A DNA stretch of 64,000 bases from Rhodothermales bacterium (GTDB lineage Bacteria; Bacteroidota; Rhodothermia; Rhodothermales; UBA10348): assembly GCA_040221055.1 (NCBI GenBank), contig JAVJVN010000013.1, forward strand, positions 1 to 64,000, given 5' to 3'. A program made the position numbers and the translations under genes. Shown in pieces: positions 24,743-34,810 of the stretch (its first letter is position 1; each line of letters starts with the position of its first letter). A model generated the notes under the pieces. The model was given only the letters and a program-made list of their open reading frames with translations. It did no database searches and was not told the origin of the DNA.

Positions 24743-26062
24743 AAGTTTTTCTGCACAATTCTCGTTTCGCTGTTCATGGTGATTTCGGTCGCGGCCCAGA
24801 GCGGGCACGTGATGAACGGCGTGGGTCCCATTGATCAAGGCATGGCCGGATCCGGAATGGCGGCGCCCCAGGATGCGCTCACCGCCCTGCATTGGAACCC
24901 GGCTTCCATCCTGGCCCTGCCCGGCAGATCGTTCGATGTGGGTCTCCAACTGATGATGCCGACCGGATCGCTGTCCTCCACGGTACAGCAGGGCGCCTTC
25001 GGGCCGATGGGCCCGGCCGTCACGCTGACGGGTACGTCGGATTCGGACGCCGGCCCGTTCCCCGTTCCGTCCATTGGATATATCCACAATTCCCCTGACA
25101 AGCCGTATGCGTGGGGTATAAGCGTGTTCGGAGTGGGTGGATTCGGAGTGGACTACGAACTCTCGGCAACCAATCCGCTGCTCACCCCGCAGATGCCGGA
25201 TGGAGGCATGGGCTTCGGCGCCATGTCGTCGACCTTCATGCTCATGCAGGTTTCGCCCACCTTTGCCTATCAATTCAACGATGCGATCTCCATCGGTATA
25301 GCGCCGACCATCAACTTCGCATCGCTCGAATTGTCGGTGTTTCCGGGCACGGCGCCCACGGTCATGGGCAGCATGCCGGACGGAACGCCCCTCATGAAGT
25401 ACCCTGACGCACCGGCGGATTGGGCGACCGGGTTCGGCTTCCAGGCCGGCATCCAAGCTGACCTGACCGAGACCGTACATCTCGGGCTGTCCTACAAGAG
25501 CAAGCAGTCCTTCAGCGACTTTGAGTACGATCCGGAATTGGCCGGAGCCGCAGACTTCGCTTTTCGGCTGGATTATCCCATGATCCTGTCGGCCGGTCTG
25601 GCCTACACCGGGCTTAGCGGGCTGAACGTGGCCGCCGACGTGCGATACATCGACTTCGAGAACACGGAAGGATTCGACGAAACCGGATTCGATGCCACCG
25701 GAGCCGTGAAGGGATTCGGGTGGTCGTCCATTGTCGTCGCATCGATTGGTGCCCAGTATGACCTGACGGACGACCTCACGGTGCGGGCCGGTTACGGATG
25801 GAACGACAGCCCCATCGATGGCGCCGTGGCGTTCTACAATTCGCCAGCCCCTGCGCTTATCACGAACCGTGTAGCGGGCGGCGTATCGTACGCCATTTCG
25901 GAAAAGGTGCTGCTTTCGGTGGCCGGACAGTACGGCATGAAGGCAGATGTCACGGGCGAGTGGAAGAACCCGATGTTTCCCGGCGGAAGCAACCCGTTCA
26001 CCTCCGTCACGCACGAGCTCTCCACACTTACGTTCATAATGGGAGTACATGTGAGCCTGTAG
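24740..26062 (+). CDS. OmpP1/FadL-family outer-membrane transporter
   Basis: A 440-residue outer-membrane beta-barrel. The ATG at 24740 gives a signal peptide ending in SVAAQ. The mature N-terminus (GVGPIDQGMAGSGMAAPQDALTALHWNPASI) is the classical FadL hatch start: G-x-AGSG and the NPA motif. The remaining sequence alternates as barrel strands and ends in Ser-Leu. FadL-type proteins take up hydrophobic compounds such as long-chain fatty acids; the substrate here is unknown. It lies downstream of the ECF/YCII pair, possibly controlled by it, and has a structured leader that pairs with its start codon. Confidence 0.9.
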   Translation: MKFFCTILVSLFMVISVAAQSGHVMNGVGPIDQGMAGSGMAAPQDALTALHWNPASILALPGRSFDVGLQLMMPTGSLSSTVQQGAFGPMGPAVTLTGTSDSDAGPFPVPSIGYIHNSPDKPYAWGISVFGVGGFGVDYELSATNPLLTPQMPDGGMGFGAMSSTFMLMQVSPTFAYQFNDAISIGIAPTINFASLELSVFPGTAPTVMGSMPDGTPLMKYPDAPADWATGFGFQAGIQADLTETVHLGLSYKSKQSFSDFEYDPELAGAADFAFRLDYPMILSAGLAYTGLSGLNVAADVRYIDFENTEGFDETGFDATGAVKGFGWSSIVVASIGAQYDLTDDLTVRAGYGWNDSPIDGAVAFYNSPAPALITNRVAGGVSYAISEKVLLSVAGQYGMKADVTGEWKNPMFPGGSNPFTSVTHELSTLTFIMGVHVSL

Positions 26063-26088
26063 GCATGACTTTTTGCATGTGATTCCGG

Positions 26089-26131
26089 AGAGGCCAGGGG
26101 CTATGTTGATCCAACCATGCTCCCGGCCTCT
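26089..26131 (+). promoter_or_regulatory. Hairpin enclosing the start codon of the T9SS cargo gene
   Basis: AGAGGCC (26089-26095) pairs with GGCCTCT (26125-26131), and after a one-base bulge GGG (26097-26099) pairs with CCC (26122-26124). The loop (26100-26121) contains the ATG at 26117. The upstream porin stop is at 26060-26062. There is no U-tract, so a simple terminator is less likely than an RNA element affecting translation. Confidence 0.4.
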
Positions 26132-27838
26132 TCCCATATCCGCACGTTTTTGCGCCTGTGCCCGCTCCTGATTCTGGGGCTGGGCATGCCGGTCCAGGCG
26201 CAGACGACGGATTCGACCGTGGTGCCCGTGCCTCCCACGCCCCCAAGTGCCTGCGATGAGATAACGGCCGAGGCTTTCCTCGACATCGGCAATGTCAGGG
26301 CAAAGATCATGAACAATGGCGCGTTGTTCTGGAACGGCGGAGCGAACACGTATGAGGTGCCCAAGGGCGGAGGCGTACACGCCATCTTTGCGGCAAATCT
26401 GTGGCTGGGTGGTATGGTGGACAACGACTTGCGGGTGGCGGCGACGACCTATGGCCCGTGGGATTTTTGGCCGGGCCCGGTTGCACCGGGTGACCGGACT
26501 TCGGAAGCGTGCGCCGCCGTTGACCGCATCTGGGAGGTGGGATTAGACGATTTGAGGGCGGATGGGCTGTTCGCACATGAACGCTTGTCGGAATGGCCCG
26601 TGTCCTTGGGAGCTCCGTTTATCGACGTGGACGGAGACGGCGTGTACCTGCCGGAAAATGGCGATCGGCCGGAATTGCTTGGGGATCAGCAGCTCTGGTG
26701 GGTCATGAACGACGCCGGCGGAGAGCACCTGCTATCAAATTCGGAACCCCTTGGTGTGGAGGTCCGCGCCACGGCATTCGCGTTCGATGTCGCGGGAGCC
26801 GTCGGGAATTCCACGTTCTATCGGTACCGGATCCGGAATACGACGACGCATCCCATCACGGAAGCCTTCGCGAGCATGTGGAGTGATACCGATTTGGGCG
26901 CGCCGTTCGACGATTACATAGGATCCGACTCAACGCTCGGAATGGGGTTCTCTTATAATGCGGACAACAACGATGACAACCAGTACGGCTCGGCGCCACC
27001 GGCCATCGGATTCACGGTGCTGAAGCGACCGGTCTCGTCACTGGGCGATGCCCATGCGTGCCGATATCCGGACACGAACGAGGTCGGTTTCACGAATGTC
27101 ATGCACTATCTGGGAGGTGGCGGAGTGCCTGGCGGACCCCAGGATCGGACGCACTTCTACAATTTCATGCAGAGCCGATGGCGGGACGGCGCGCCGTTGA
27201 GGATGGGGTCGAGCGGGCGGGATGCTCCTGGAATTCCCACGCAGTTCGTGTATCCGGGCGATCCGGTAACGGCTTCCTTTTGGAGCGAACGGAATAACGA
27301 TGGATCGGGGCGGCAATCGGCTCCTGCGGACCGACGGTTCATGAGCAGTCTCGGCCCGTATTGCCTGGCGCCGGGTGAGGAAGTGGAGTTGGTGGTGGCC
27401 ATCGTCTGGTCGCGGGGGTCGTCCAATCTGGATTCGGTGCGGAAGTTGCGGGAAGACGTGGCGTATATCCATTCCATCCGGGATGTGATTTTGACACCGC
27501 GGGAGTTGCCGGGACGCAGCAAAGAGGATGTGAGATTGGGTTCGGAATTGCCGTTCGCTGCGTCAGTCTACCCGAACCCGGTGGGTGGAGCCGGCGGGGT
27601 GGGCGGTGGTGGAGCCGCGAACGTCAGGCTCAGCACCCCGGAGGCGCTCGAAGTGAGCGTGACCGTATTCAACGCACTCGGCCAGCGGGTCCATACGGCC
27701 GCCGAGCCTGGTTTCGTGCAGGCGGGAGGCCATTCCTGGACACTCCCGACCGCCGACTGGGCGCCGGGCGTCTATTTGGTTCGCATATCGGCAGGGCACG
27801 CCGTGACGACGCGTCAATTGGTCGTTTCAGCGCAATAG
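26117..27838 (+). CDS. Secreted protein with T9SS type A C-terminal sorting domain
   Basis: A 573-residue exported protein. The signal peptide ends in MPVQAQ. The large central part (about 45-470) is a beta-rich domain of unknown function often seen in Bacteroidota/Rhodothermota cargo (FWNGGANTYEVPKGGG, AANLWLGG, DGDGVYLPENGDRPE, STFYRYRIRN). The last ~80 residues are a type A sorting domain for the type IX secretion system: ASVYPNPVGG, then ALEVSVTVFNALGQRVHT, and WAPGVYLVRISAG. The protein should be exported across the outer membrane and attached to the surface or released. No enzymatic motif was recognised. A Gly-rich linker (GGAGGVGGGGA) lies at the start of the sorting domain. Confidence 0.88.
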   Translation: MLPASSHIRTFLRLCPLLILGLGMPVQAQTTDSTVVPVPPTPPSACDEITAEAFLDIGNVRAKIMNNGALFWNGGANTYEVPKGGGVHAIFAANLWLGGMVDNDLRVAATTYGPWDFWPGPVAPGDRTSEACAAVDRIWEVGLDDLRADGLFAHERLSEWPVSLGAPFIDVDGDGVYLPENGDRPELLGDQQLWWVMNDAGGEHLLSNSEPLGVEVRATAFAFDVAGAVGNSTFYRYRIRNTTTHPITEAFASMWSDTDLGAPFDDYIGSDSTLGMGFSYNADNNDDNQYGSAPPAIGFTVLKRPVSSLGDAHACRYPDTNEVGFTNVMHYLGGGGVPGGPQDRTHFYNFMQSRWRDGAPLRMGSSGRDAPGIPTQFVYPGDPVTASFWSERNNDGSGRQSAPADRRFMSSLGPYCLAPGEEVELVVAIVWSRGSSNLDSVRKLREDVAYIHSIRDVILTPRELPGRSKEDVRLGSELPFAASVYPNPVGGAGGVGGGGAANVRLSTPEALEVSVTVFNALGQRVHTAAEPGFVQAGGHSWTLPTADWAPGVYLVRISAGHAVTTRQLVVSAQ

Positions 27839-28016
27839 GCGCGGGAACCTTTCGTTTCAAGGATCATTCCAATCGACTGGCCCAAATTGGCCAAATGCCA
27901 TCCGGGGATCGCGCGTAGGCGTCAACACCGCCCTCACATGAGGATGTTGCCCCCCATCCCGGATCTGCACATCCTTTGCCCGACGGCGGCGCGACCGCAC
28001 CCTTCCCCCTGATTTC

Positions 28017-29312
28017 TTGACTTCTTTTTCCGACCTGGGTCTCATTGAGCCCCTCGTGCGTGCTGTTGCAGCTGAAGGCTACGACACACCCACTCCTGTC
28101 CAGGCTGCAGCCATTCCTGTTGCGGTCCGTGGACGTGACGTACTGGGCGTGGCCCAGACCGGCACCGGCAAGACGGCGGCGTTCACGCTGCCCATCCTGC
28201 AACTCATTGACGCATCCAGGGAGCGCACGGCTCCCCATGCGCCACGTGCACTCATCCTTACACCTACCCGCGAGCTGGCCATCCAGATCGGCGAGAGCAT
28301 CCGCACGTACGGCCGTCACCTCCGGGTGAGCCATACGGTTGTTTTCGGCGGCGTTGGTCAGCAACCACAGGTATCCGCCATGCGGCGCGGTGTCGACATC
28401 CTTGTCGCCACGCCAGGCCGCTTGCTGGACCTGATCGACCAGGGCTTCATTGATCTGGGCCTCATCGAGTTCTTTGTACTCGACGAAGCCGACAGGATGC
28501 TCGACATGGGCTTCATCCGCGACGTCAAGCATATCGTTGCTGAAATCCCGCAGCGGCGCCAGACCTTGTTCTTCTCGGCCACCATGCCGCAGGCCATTAC
28601 CGGGCTCGCATCGGAACTGCTGAAGAACCCCGAGCGCATTGAAATCAAACCGGCAGCCACGACGGCGGAGCGCGTATCGCAACGCGTCCTGTTCGTGGAC
28701 AAGTCGAACAAGCGCGAGCTCTTGCACGACCTGTTCAATGACCCGGCCATGGACCGCGCCATCGTATTCACCCGCACCAAGCACGGCGCCAACAAGGTGG
28801 CCAAGTACCTCGGACAGCGTGGTATTGGCAGCGATGCCATCCACGGCAACAAGTCCCAGACCGCACGCCAGAAGGCCCTCGACGGGTTCAAGGCGGGCAA
28901 GACCCGGGTGCTTGTGGCCACCGATATCGCATCGCGTGGTATTGACGTGGACGACGTGAGCCACGTCATCAATTTCGATCTGCCCAACGAGCCGGAAAGC
29001 TACGTGCACCGGATTGGGCGGACGGCCCGGGCCGGTGCCGACGGCATTGCGCTCTCCTTCTGTGACGACAGCGAAGTCGCGTACCTGCACGCCATCGAGC
29101 ACATCATCCGCCAGAAGGTGGATGTGGACTCGGGGCACGCCTTCCATGACGACCGCATTGCGCGCAGCCATGCGAACGGTCCAGCACGCGGAAACGCGGG
29201 CGGCGGGGGATCGAATGGTCGCTCCGGTGGACGTTCCGGTGGTCGCTCGAGCGGCGGTGGACGTGGTCAGGGACGTGGTAACGGTAATGGCGCCGGGAGG
29301 GGCCGTCGATAG
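28017..29312 (+). CDS. DEAD-box RNA helicase (RhlE-like) with RGG-rich tail
   Basis: A 431-residue helicase that starts at a TTG (28017), because no ATG precedes the Q motif and the resulting N-terminus ([12 protein letters not shown]) is the standard one. Motifs in order: Q motif (YDTPTPVQ), I AQTGTGKT, Ia [14 protein letters not shown] in [19 protein letters not shown], then IV-VI with [17 protein letters not shown] and [10 protein letters not shown]. The last ~45 residues are a Gly/Arg/Ser-rich (RGG-like) tail that probably binds RNA non-specifically. The next helicase gene begins 3 bp after its stop, so the two form an operon. Likely roles are ribosome assembly and mRNA structure removal. 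Confidence 0.92.
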   Translation: MTSFSDLGLIEPLVRAVAAEGYDTPTPVQAAAIPVAVRGRDVLGVAQTGTGKTAAFTLPILQLIDASRERTAPHAPRALILTPTRELAIQIGESIRTYGRHLRVSHTVVFGGVGQQPQVSAMRRGVDILVATPGRLLDLIDQGFIDLGLIEFFVLDEADRMLDMGFIRDVKHIVAEIPQRRQTLFFSATMPQAITGLASELLKNPERIEIKPAATTAERVSQRVLFVDKSNKRELLHDLFNDPAMDRAIVFTRTKHGANKVAKYLGQRGIGSDAIHGNKSQTARQKALDGFKAGKTRVLVATDIASRGIDVDDVSHVINFDLPNEPESYVHRIGRTARAGADGIALSFCDDSEVAYLHAIEHIIRQKVDVDSGHAFHDDRIARSHANGPARGNAGGGGSNGRSGGRSGGRSSGGGRGQGRGNGNGAGRGRR

Positions 29313-29314
29313 AC

Positions 29315-31165
29315 ATGGAAACGACAAATCTGAATTCGACTCCGGCGACCGACGCTCCGACGCTGTCGTTCAAGGACCTGAACCTGCCTCCGGCGCTGCT
29401 TCGCGCCATCGAGGAAGTCGGTTACGAGACGCCGTCGCCCATCCAGGCGAAGGCCATTCCGCCGCTCCTGGAGGGCAAGGACCTGTTCGGTCGTGCGCCC
29501 ACCGGTACCGGGAAGACGGCGGCGTTCGCGTTGCCGCTCCTGTCGCGGATTGACCTGAAGTCGCAGACCATCCAGCTCATGGTCCTCACGCCCACGCGTG
29601 AGTTGGCTATCCAGGTGGCCGAGGCGCTGCAGCGGTATGCCAGCGGGCTCGGCGGTCTGCACGTGCTCCCCGTGTACGGTGGGCAGGCGTATGGCGGCCA
29701 GATCCGTCAGCTGAAGCGCGGCGTACAGGCCATTGTCGGTACGCCCGGCCGCATCATGGACCACATGAACAAGGGCACGCTGAAGCTCGATAATCTGAAG
29801 GCCCTCGTGCTGGATGAGGCCGACGAAATGCTGCGCATGGGATTCATTGACGACGTCGAGTGGATCCTGGATCAGACGCCTGCCGAGCGGCAGATTGCCC
29901 TGTTTTCGGCCACCATGCCGCGGGAAATCGTACGGATTGCCAAGAAGCACCTGCGCGACCCCGTCGAAATCGCCATCCAGACGAAGACGGCAACCGCCTC
30001 CACCATTCGCCAGCGGTTCTGGCCGGTCAGCGGCGTGCACAAGCTCGATGCGCTGACGCGCATCCTGGAAGTGGAGCCGTTTGATGCCATGCTGATTTTC
30101 GTGCGCACCAAGATTGCGACGACCCAGTTGGCGGAGAAGTTGGAGGCCCGCGGACACGCGGCTTCGGCGCTCAATGGAGACATGCCGCAGGCCCAGCGGG
30201 AGCAGATGATTGAGCGCCTGAAGAAGGGCTCCATCGATATCCTGGTGGCTACCGATGTGGCCGCCCGCGGCCTGGACGTGGAGCGCATTTCCCACGTGGT
30301 GAACTATGACATCCCGACCGGCACGGAATCCTACATCCATCGGATTGGCCGGACGGGCCGCGCCGGTCGCGAAGGGGAAGCCATCCTGTTCGTCGCACCG
30401 CGGGAGCGTCGTCTGCTGAGCGCCATTGAGAAGGCGACCCGGCAGCCCATTGAGCAGCTCAAGCTGCCCACGGCGGAAATGGTGACCGACAAGCGGATTG
30501 GGGATTTCAAGCAGGCCATTACCGATACCCTCGGTGCCGGCGACCTGGCGTTCATGCGCAATCTGCTGGAAAACTACCAGGAAGAGCATAACATTCCCGT
30601 CATCGAGATTGCGGCCGCCCTGGCCCAGATGGCCATGGGAGACAAGGACCTGGTCATGAAGAAGGAGCCCCGGCGCGCCGAGGAGCACCCGCTGGATGAT
30701 CGTCGAGGGAACGACCGCCCGCGCGAAGATCGTGGCCGAGGCAACTCCGAGCCCATGACCACCTACCGGATTGAGGTCGGGTACATCCACGACGTCAAGC
30801 CCGGAAACATCGTGGGCGCCATCGCCAACGAAACCGGTCTCGACTCGAAGTTCATCGGCCAGATTGACATCCAGACGGACCATACGTTCGTGGACATGCC
30901 GGGAGGCATGCCCAAGGAAGTCATGCAGAAGCTGGGCAACGTGTGGGTGTGCGGCCAGAAGTTGGCCATCAGCACCGCTGGACCGGCGCGTCCGTTCGCG
31001 CGTCCGTCCGGAAAGCCAAGCAGCAAGTCCGGCCCGAGAACCGGCGGCAAGCCCTCAGGGAAGCCGTCCGGCAAGCCGAAGAAGGACTATACCTCCACGC
31101 CCGGTGGCATGGGCCCGGTCAAGAAACGGAAGCGTCACCTGGTCGCCAAAAAACCTAAACGCTGA
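29315..31165 (+). CDS. DEAD-box RNA helicase with DbpA-type RNA-binding domain (DeaD/CsdA-like)
   Basis: A 616-residue helicase of the DeaD/CsdA group. The core (about 20-370) has the Q motif, [32 protein letters not shown], and ARGLDVERISHVVNYDIP with HRIGRTGRAG. A linker follows, then a C-terminal DbpA-like RNA-recognition fold (about 485-560: YRIEVGYIHDVKPGNIVGAI, GLDSKFIGQIDIQ, HTFVDMPGGMP). The tail is rich in Pro, Ser, Gly and Lys, ending in basic KKPKR. Such helicases act in cold adaptation, ribosome biogenesis and RNA decay. It is co-transcribed with the RhlE-like gene (2 bp apart). Confidence 0.92.
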   Translation: METTNLNSTPATDAPTLSFKDLNLPPALLRAIEEVGYETPSPIQAKAIPPLLEGKDLFGRAPTGTGKTAAFALPLLSRIDLKSQTIQLMVLTPTRELAIQVAEALQRYASGLGGLHVLPVYGGQAYGGQIRQLKRGVQAIVGTPGRIMDHMNKGTLKLDNLKALVLDEADEMLRMGFIDDVEWILDQTPAERQIALFSATMPREIVRIAKKHLRDPVEIAIQTKTATASTIRQRFWPVSGVHKLDALTRILEVEPFDAMLIFVRTKIATTQLAEKLEARGHAASALNGDMPQAQREQMIERLKKGSIDILVATDVAARGLDVERISHVVNYDIPTGTESYIHRIGRTGRAGREGEAILFVAPRERRLLSAIEKATRQPIEQLKLPTAEMVTDKRIGDFKQAITDTLGAGDLAFMRNLLENYQEEHNIPVIEIAAALAQMAMGDKDLVMKKEPRRAEEHPLDDRRGNDRPREDRGRGNSEPMTTYRIEVGYIHDVKPGNIVGAIANETGLDSKFIGQIDIQTDHTFVDMPGGMPKEVMQKLGNVWVCGQKLAISTAGPARPFARPSGKPSSKSGPRTGGKPSGKPSGKPKKDYTSTPGGMGPVKKRKRHLVAKKPKR

Positions 31166-31175
31166 CGAGGGGTAC

Positions 31176-31211
31176 CATGGGGAAACAACGTTCATCACGG
31201 ATTTCCCCATG
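31176..31211 (+). promoter_or_regulatory. 10-bp hairpin ending in the start codon of the aldehyde dehydrogenase
   Basis: CATGGGGAAA (31176-31185) and TTTCCCCATG (31202-31211) are perfect complements with a 16-nt loop. The last three bases of the right arm are the ATG start codon (31209-31211). The hairpin starts 11 bp after the helicase stop and has no following U-tract. It could reduce translation of the dehydrogenase or separate its expression from the helicase operon. Confidence 0.6.
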
Positions 31212-32750
31212 TCAGACCACGACCGCTCCTTCCACGCCATTGACCCGACCACAGGCCTGGACCTGCCCGGGACCTTCCACACGGCCACCACCGCCGAAGT
31301 GAACCGGGCGGCCGAACAGGCCGGTCGTGCTTTTGCGGCGTACCGGAAACTCTCCGGTGCGTCGCGGGCCCGATTCCTGCGCGCCATTGCCGATCACCTG
31401 GAGGAGGCCCGCCCCCGCCTGGTGCAACGCATGCCCATGGAAACCGCCCTGCCGGAAGGCCGGGTGAACGGCGAACTGGGTCGCACCATCGGCCAACTCC
31501 GCATGTTTGCCGACCTGGTGGAAGAAGGCTCCTGGGTGGATGCGCGCCTGGAGCGTCCGCAGCCTGATCGTGCACCCGCACCCAAGCCCGACCTCCGGTC
31601 CATGCGCATCCCGCTGGGCCCGGTGGCCGTGTTCGGCGCATCGAACTTCCCGCTGGCCTTTTCGGTCGCGGGTGGCGATACCGCATCGGCCCTGGCGTCC
31701 GGCTGCCCCGTGGTTGCTGTCGCCCATTACGCGCATCCCGGCGTCAGTGAAATCGTGGGAGAAGCCATCCTGGCGGCTGCCGAGGCCACCGGCATGCCCG
31801 ACGGCGTGTTCGCGCTCCTGCAGGGCACCGGTCAGCAGGTGGGCGTCCCGCTCGTGAAGCATCCGGCCATCCGGGCCGTCGGGTTCACGGGGTCGCGCTT
31901 CGGTGGTCTGGCCCTGGCCAAGATCGCGGCTGAGCGGCCCGTCCCCATTCCCGTGTTCGCCGAAATGTCGAGCGTCAATCCGGTGGTCATCCTGAAGGGG
32001 GCCCTTGAAGAGCGGGCATCGGCGCTTGCCGAAGGATTGGCCGGATCGGTCACCATGGGCGTCGGGCAGTTCTGCACGAATCCCGGCCTGGTATTCCTGC
32101 CGGCCGGAAAGGCCGCCGATCGGTTTGCCGGACAGTTGGCCGGCTTGCTGGACGCATCGAAAGGCGGAACGGCCCTGCATCAGGGCATTGCCCGGGCCTA
32201 CGACGAGGCCGTCACGGCGCGGGTGGGTCAACCCGGCGTGGAAACCGTCTCGGCGACCGAGAACGACACGGCGACCGGACGTATAAACCCCTGGATTTTC
32301 CACACGGACATCGACACGTTCCTGAGCCGCGGCGAACTGGCCGCCGAAGCGTTCGGGCCGTCAACGACACTGGTTACGTACCATTCGGAAGATGCGCTCA
32401 TCCGCGCCATCGAGGGCCTGGAGGGGCAGCTCACCGGTTCCATCCATCACGATGACCGGGATCTTCCGCTGTCCGATGCGCTTGTGGATGCACTCCAGGA
32501 CCGCGTCGGCCGTCTGCTCATGAACGGGTTTCCGACGGGCGTCGAAGTATGCTCGGCCATGGTGCATGGCGGACCGTATCCGTCGACGTCGGACGGTCGG
32601 ACCACATCGGTGGGGACGGCGGCCATTGAGCGCTGGACCCGGCGGTTCTGCTGGCAGGATTCGGTGCAGGCGGTGCTGCCGCTGGAACTGAAGGACGGCA
32701 ATCCGCTGGGCATCCAACGACTCGTGGACGGCGCGCCGGCTCAGGACTGA
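31209..32750 (+). CDS. NADP-dependent aldehyde dehydrogenase (2-ketoglutarate semialdehyde type)
   Basis: A 513-residue aldehyde dehydrogenase of the group that includes 2,5-dioxovalerate (alpha-ketoglutarate semialdehyde) dehydrogenases. Evidence: the N-terminal ATTAEVNRAAEQAGRAFAAYR, cofactor region GPVAVFGASNFPLAFSVAG, GFTGSRFGGLAL, the general-base region FAEMSSVNPVVI, and the catalytic Cys in MGVGQFCTNPGLV. The C-terminal GFPTGVEVCSAMVHGGPYP is typical of the same group. It would oxidise a sugar-acid or hydroxyproline breakdown product to 2-oxoglutarate. No neighbouring pathway genes are seen. The ATG at 31209 gives the family N-terminus but lies within a hairpin. Confidence 0.9.
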   Translation: MSDHDRSFHAIDPTTGLDLPGTFHTATTAEVNRAAEQAGRAFAAYRKLSGASRARFLRAIADHLEEARPRLVQRMPMETALPEGRVNGELGRTIGQLRMFADLVEEGSWVDARLERPQPDRAPAPKPDLRSMRIPLGPVAVFGASNFPLAFSVAGGDTASALASGCPVVAVAHYAHPGVSEIVGEAILAAAEATGMPDGVFALLQGTGQQVGVPLVKHPAIRAVGFTGSRFGGLALAKIAAERPVPIPVFAEMSSVNPVVILKGALEERASALAEGLAGSVTMGVGQFCTNPGLVFLPAGKAADRFAGQLAGLLDASKGGTALHQGIARAYDEAVTARVGQPGVETVSATENDTATGRINPWIFHTDIDTFLSRGELAAEAFGPSTTLVTYHSEDALIRAIEGLEGQLTGSIHHDDRDLPLSDALVDALQDRVGRLLMNGFPTGVEVCSAMVHGGPYPSTSDGRTTSVGTAAIERWTRRFCWQDSVQAVLPLELKDGNPLGIQRLVDGAPAQD

Positions 32751-32766
32751 GCGGACCGGACAGACG

Positions 32767-33312
32767 TTATTCTCCAGCGGGTTGCGCTGCGCGGATGGCG
32801 GCGAGCACTTCCTCGCTGTTCTTGTTCGGGTTCACGCCCACGAACACCGCGGCAACCGTGCCCTCGGGGTCTATGACGAACGTGTTGCGCGCGGATATTT
32901 TGGCTGGGCCGGCGCCGCGCGCTGAGCCGTACTCCTCGGAGACATCACCGCCGATGTCGGCCAACAGCTTGAACCGCAGACCTTCCTTTTCGCAGAATTC
33001 GGCGTGGGTCTCGGCATCGTCGACGCTTACGCCCAGGATGGTCGCGCCCAGTTCATCGTACTTGGGCATGTCCTCCTGGAAGCGGCGGGCCTGGATGGTG
33101 CATCCGCTGGTGAAGTCCTTGGGATAGAAGTACAGGACCACCCATTGGCCGCGCAGGTCGGACAACGTGACCTCCGTTCCCTCGTTCGAGACGAGCGTGA
33201 AATCCGGGGCCGGCTCGCCGACTTTCGGTATGTCCCCATTGGGAACCACCGCCCAGGCAATGCCGGCGGTGAGGGCACAGACAACGGCGAGGATGACTTT
33301 GAAGCGCTTCAT
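32767..33312 (-). CDS. Exported peroxiredoxin of the Bcp/PrxQ type
   Basis: A 181-residue peroxiredoxin. The ATG at 33312 gives a hydrophobic N-terminal segment (KRFKVILAVVCALTAGIAWA), either a signal peptide or an anchor. The thioredoxin-fold part begins VGEPAPDFTLVSNEG and has the peroxidatic Cys in FYPKDFTSGCTIQA and the conserved Arg/Trp region FVIDPEGTVAAVFVG. The typical PrxQ resolving Cys five residues after the first is replaced (SGCTIQARRF); another Cys occurs in AEFCEKEGL. It would reduce peroxides in the periplasm. It converges on the dehydrogenase gene (16 bp between stops) and is divergent from the symporter gene. Confidence 0.88.
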   Translation of the reverse strand: MKRFKVILAVVCALTAGIAWAVVPNGDIPKVGEPAPDFTLVSNEGTEVTLSDLRGQWVVLYFYPKDFTSGCTIQARRFQEDMPKYDELGATILGVSVDDAETHAEFCEKEGLRFKLLADIGGDVSEEYGSARGAGPAKISARNTFVIDPEGTVAAVFVGVNPNKNSEEVLAAIRAAQPAGE

Positions 33313-33499
33313 GGGACGATGGGCGGTTGGGTGGAATGGAAGACCCTTCAACCATTCCGGGACGGAAGGGTTCGGCCTGACTGTTTTCGGAACGCCTGCC
33401 TGCGGCCCATAGGAAGTGTCGGGGCGGTGACGCATATTCCGCGCCACGCTGAAAAGGCAGCTCCAATACACTTTGGCCCGCCCCGCCGGGGCACCCTCC

Positions 33500-34789
33500 A
33501 TGTCCGAACGCGCGTCTGCCCCATCCCGGGGTCTGGCCCTGCACTGGAAAATCCTGATCGGTTTGGTGGCGGGCGCAGTCGCAGGCAGCGCCGTGAACAT
33601 CTGGGTGGGCGCCGAGGGAGCGGCATTCGTCACGACGTATGTCCGGCCGGTCGGCACGCTGTTCATCCGGCTCATCACCATGATCGCTGCTCCGCTGGTC
33701 CTGACCAGCCTGGTCGTGGGGGCTGCTTCCATGGACGATCCGCGCAAACTGGGCCGTATCGGTGGCAAGTCCCTGGGCATCTACATGGTCACCACGGCCA
33801 TGGCCATCTCCATCGGTCTGATCACGGCCAACCTCATCCAACCGGGTGCCGGCGTGCCGGCAGACGTGAGTGCCCGGCTCCTGGAAGGATACCAGGACCA
33901 GGCGTCCACCCGTATTGAGCGGGCCGAAGAGGTATCCTGGATCGACCAGATCGTGCAGATCGTGCCCACAAATCCATTTGCCGCGCTGGCTGACGGCAAC
34001 ATGCTGCAGATCGTGTTCTTCGCGCTCATGGTGGGCATCTGTCTGACGCTCATCTCCCGCGCGAAGGCCGAGCCGGTCCTGCGCGTGTTCGACGGGTTCA
34101 CGGACGTACTCATCCGGATTGTCGACCTCGTCATGCTGACGGCGCCCTACGGCGTATTCGCGCTTATTGCCGCGGTCACGGCCGAATTCGGATTCGGTAT
34201 CCTGGGAACGCTGGGGTGGTATGCGGCGGCCGTGGTCCTGGGCCTGAGCCTGCACCTGGTACTCGTGTACGGCGGGATGCTGACATGGGTATCCCGCGGT
34301 CGGATGTCGTTCGGGCAATTCATGAAGGTCATGGGGAACGTCCAACTCCTGGGATTCAGCTCGTCGAGCAGTGCAGCCACGCTCCCGCTGAACATGGAAA
34401 CGGTTCGCGACAGACTCGGCGTCAGTGACCGGGTGACGTCGTTCGTATTGCCGCTCGGTGCCACCATCAACATGGACGGGACGGCGCTCTACCAGGGCGT
34501 GGCCGCGGTGTTCATTGCTCAGGTGTACGGCATTGCGCTCACATTCGGGGATCAGATTGCCATCGTGCTGACGGCGACGCTGGCCTCCATTGGAACGGCG
34601 GCCGTACCAGGCGCCGGCATTGTCATGCTCGTGATTGTGCTCCGTACGATCGGCGTGCCGGTGGAAGGGATCGCGCTCATCGTGGGCATTGACCGGATCC
34701 TCGACATGTGCCGGACCGTGGTGAACGTGACAGGCGATGCCGTGGTCGCGGTCGTCGTGGCCGCCACCGAGGGCGAGTGGAATCCATAA
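33500..34789 (+). CDS. Dicarboxylate/amino acid:cation symporter (DAACS family)
   Basis: A 429-residue inner-membrane symporter of the DctA/GltP family. Visible motifs are the opening helix (ALHWKILIGLVAGAVAGSAV), RPVGTLFIRLITMIAAPLVL, the reentrant Ser-rich loop (GFSSSSSAATLPLNM, including SSSSAATLP), the NMDGT motif (ATINMDGTALYQ), the second hairpin and DRILDMCRTVVNVTGD. These bind substrate and Na+ or H+. The likely substrate is glutamate, aspartate or C4-dicarboxylates. The ATG at 33500 fits the family better than the TTG at 33473. A GC-rich hairpin follows the stop, then the small VYRC protein gene. Confidence 0.92.
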   Translation: MSERASAPSRGLALHWKILIGLVAGAVAGSAVNIWVGAEGAAFVTTYVRPVGTLFIRLITMIAAPLVLTSLVVGAASMDDPRKLGRIGGKSLGIYMVTTAMAISIGLITANLIQPGAGVPADVSARLLEGYQDQASTRIERAEEVSWIDQIVQIVPTNPFAALADGNMLQIVFFALMVGICLTLISRAKAEPVLRVFDGFTDVLIRIVDLVMLTAPYGVFALIAAVTAEFGFGILGTLGWYAAAVVLGLSLHLVLVYGGMLTWVSRGRMSFGQFMKVMGNVQLLGFSSSSSAATLPLNMETVRDRLGVSDRVTSFVLPLGATINMDGTALYQGVAAVFIAQVYGIALTFGDQIAIVLTATLASIGTAAVPGAGIVMLVIVLRTIGVPVEGIALIVGIDRILDMCRTVVNVTGDAVVAVVVAATEGEWNP

Positions 34790-34810
34790 CGGATTATATT
34801 CTGATTAAAG

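Noticed and set aside
31177-31211. Alternative ATG at 31177 for the aldehyde dehydrogenase
   Set aside because: It is in a different reading frame from the dehydrogenase; it exists only because the left arm of the hairpin mirrors the real start codon.
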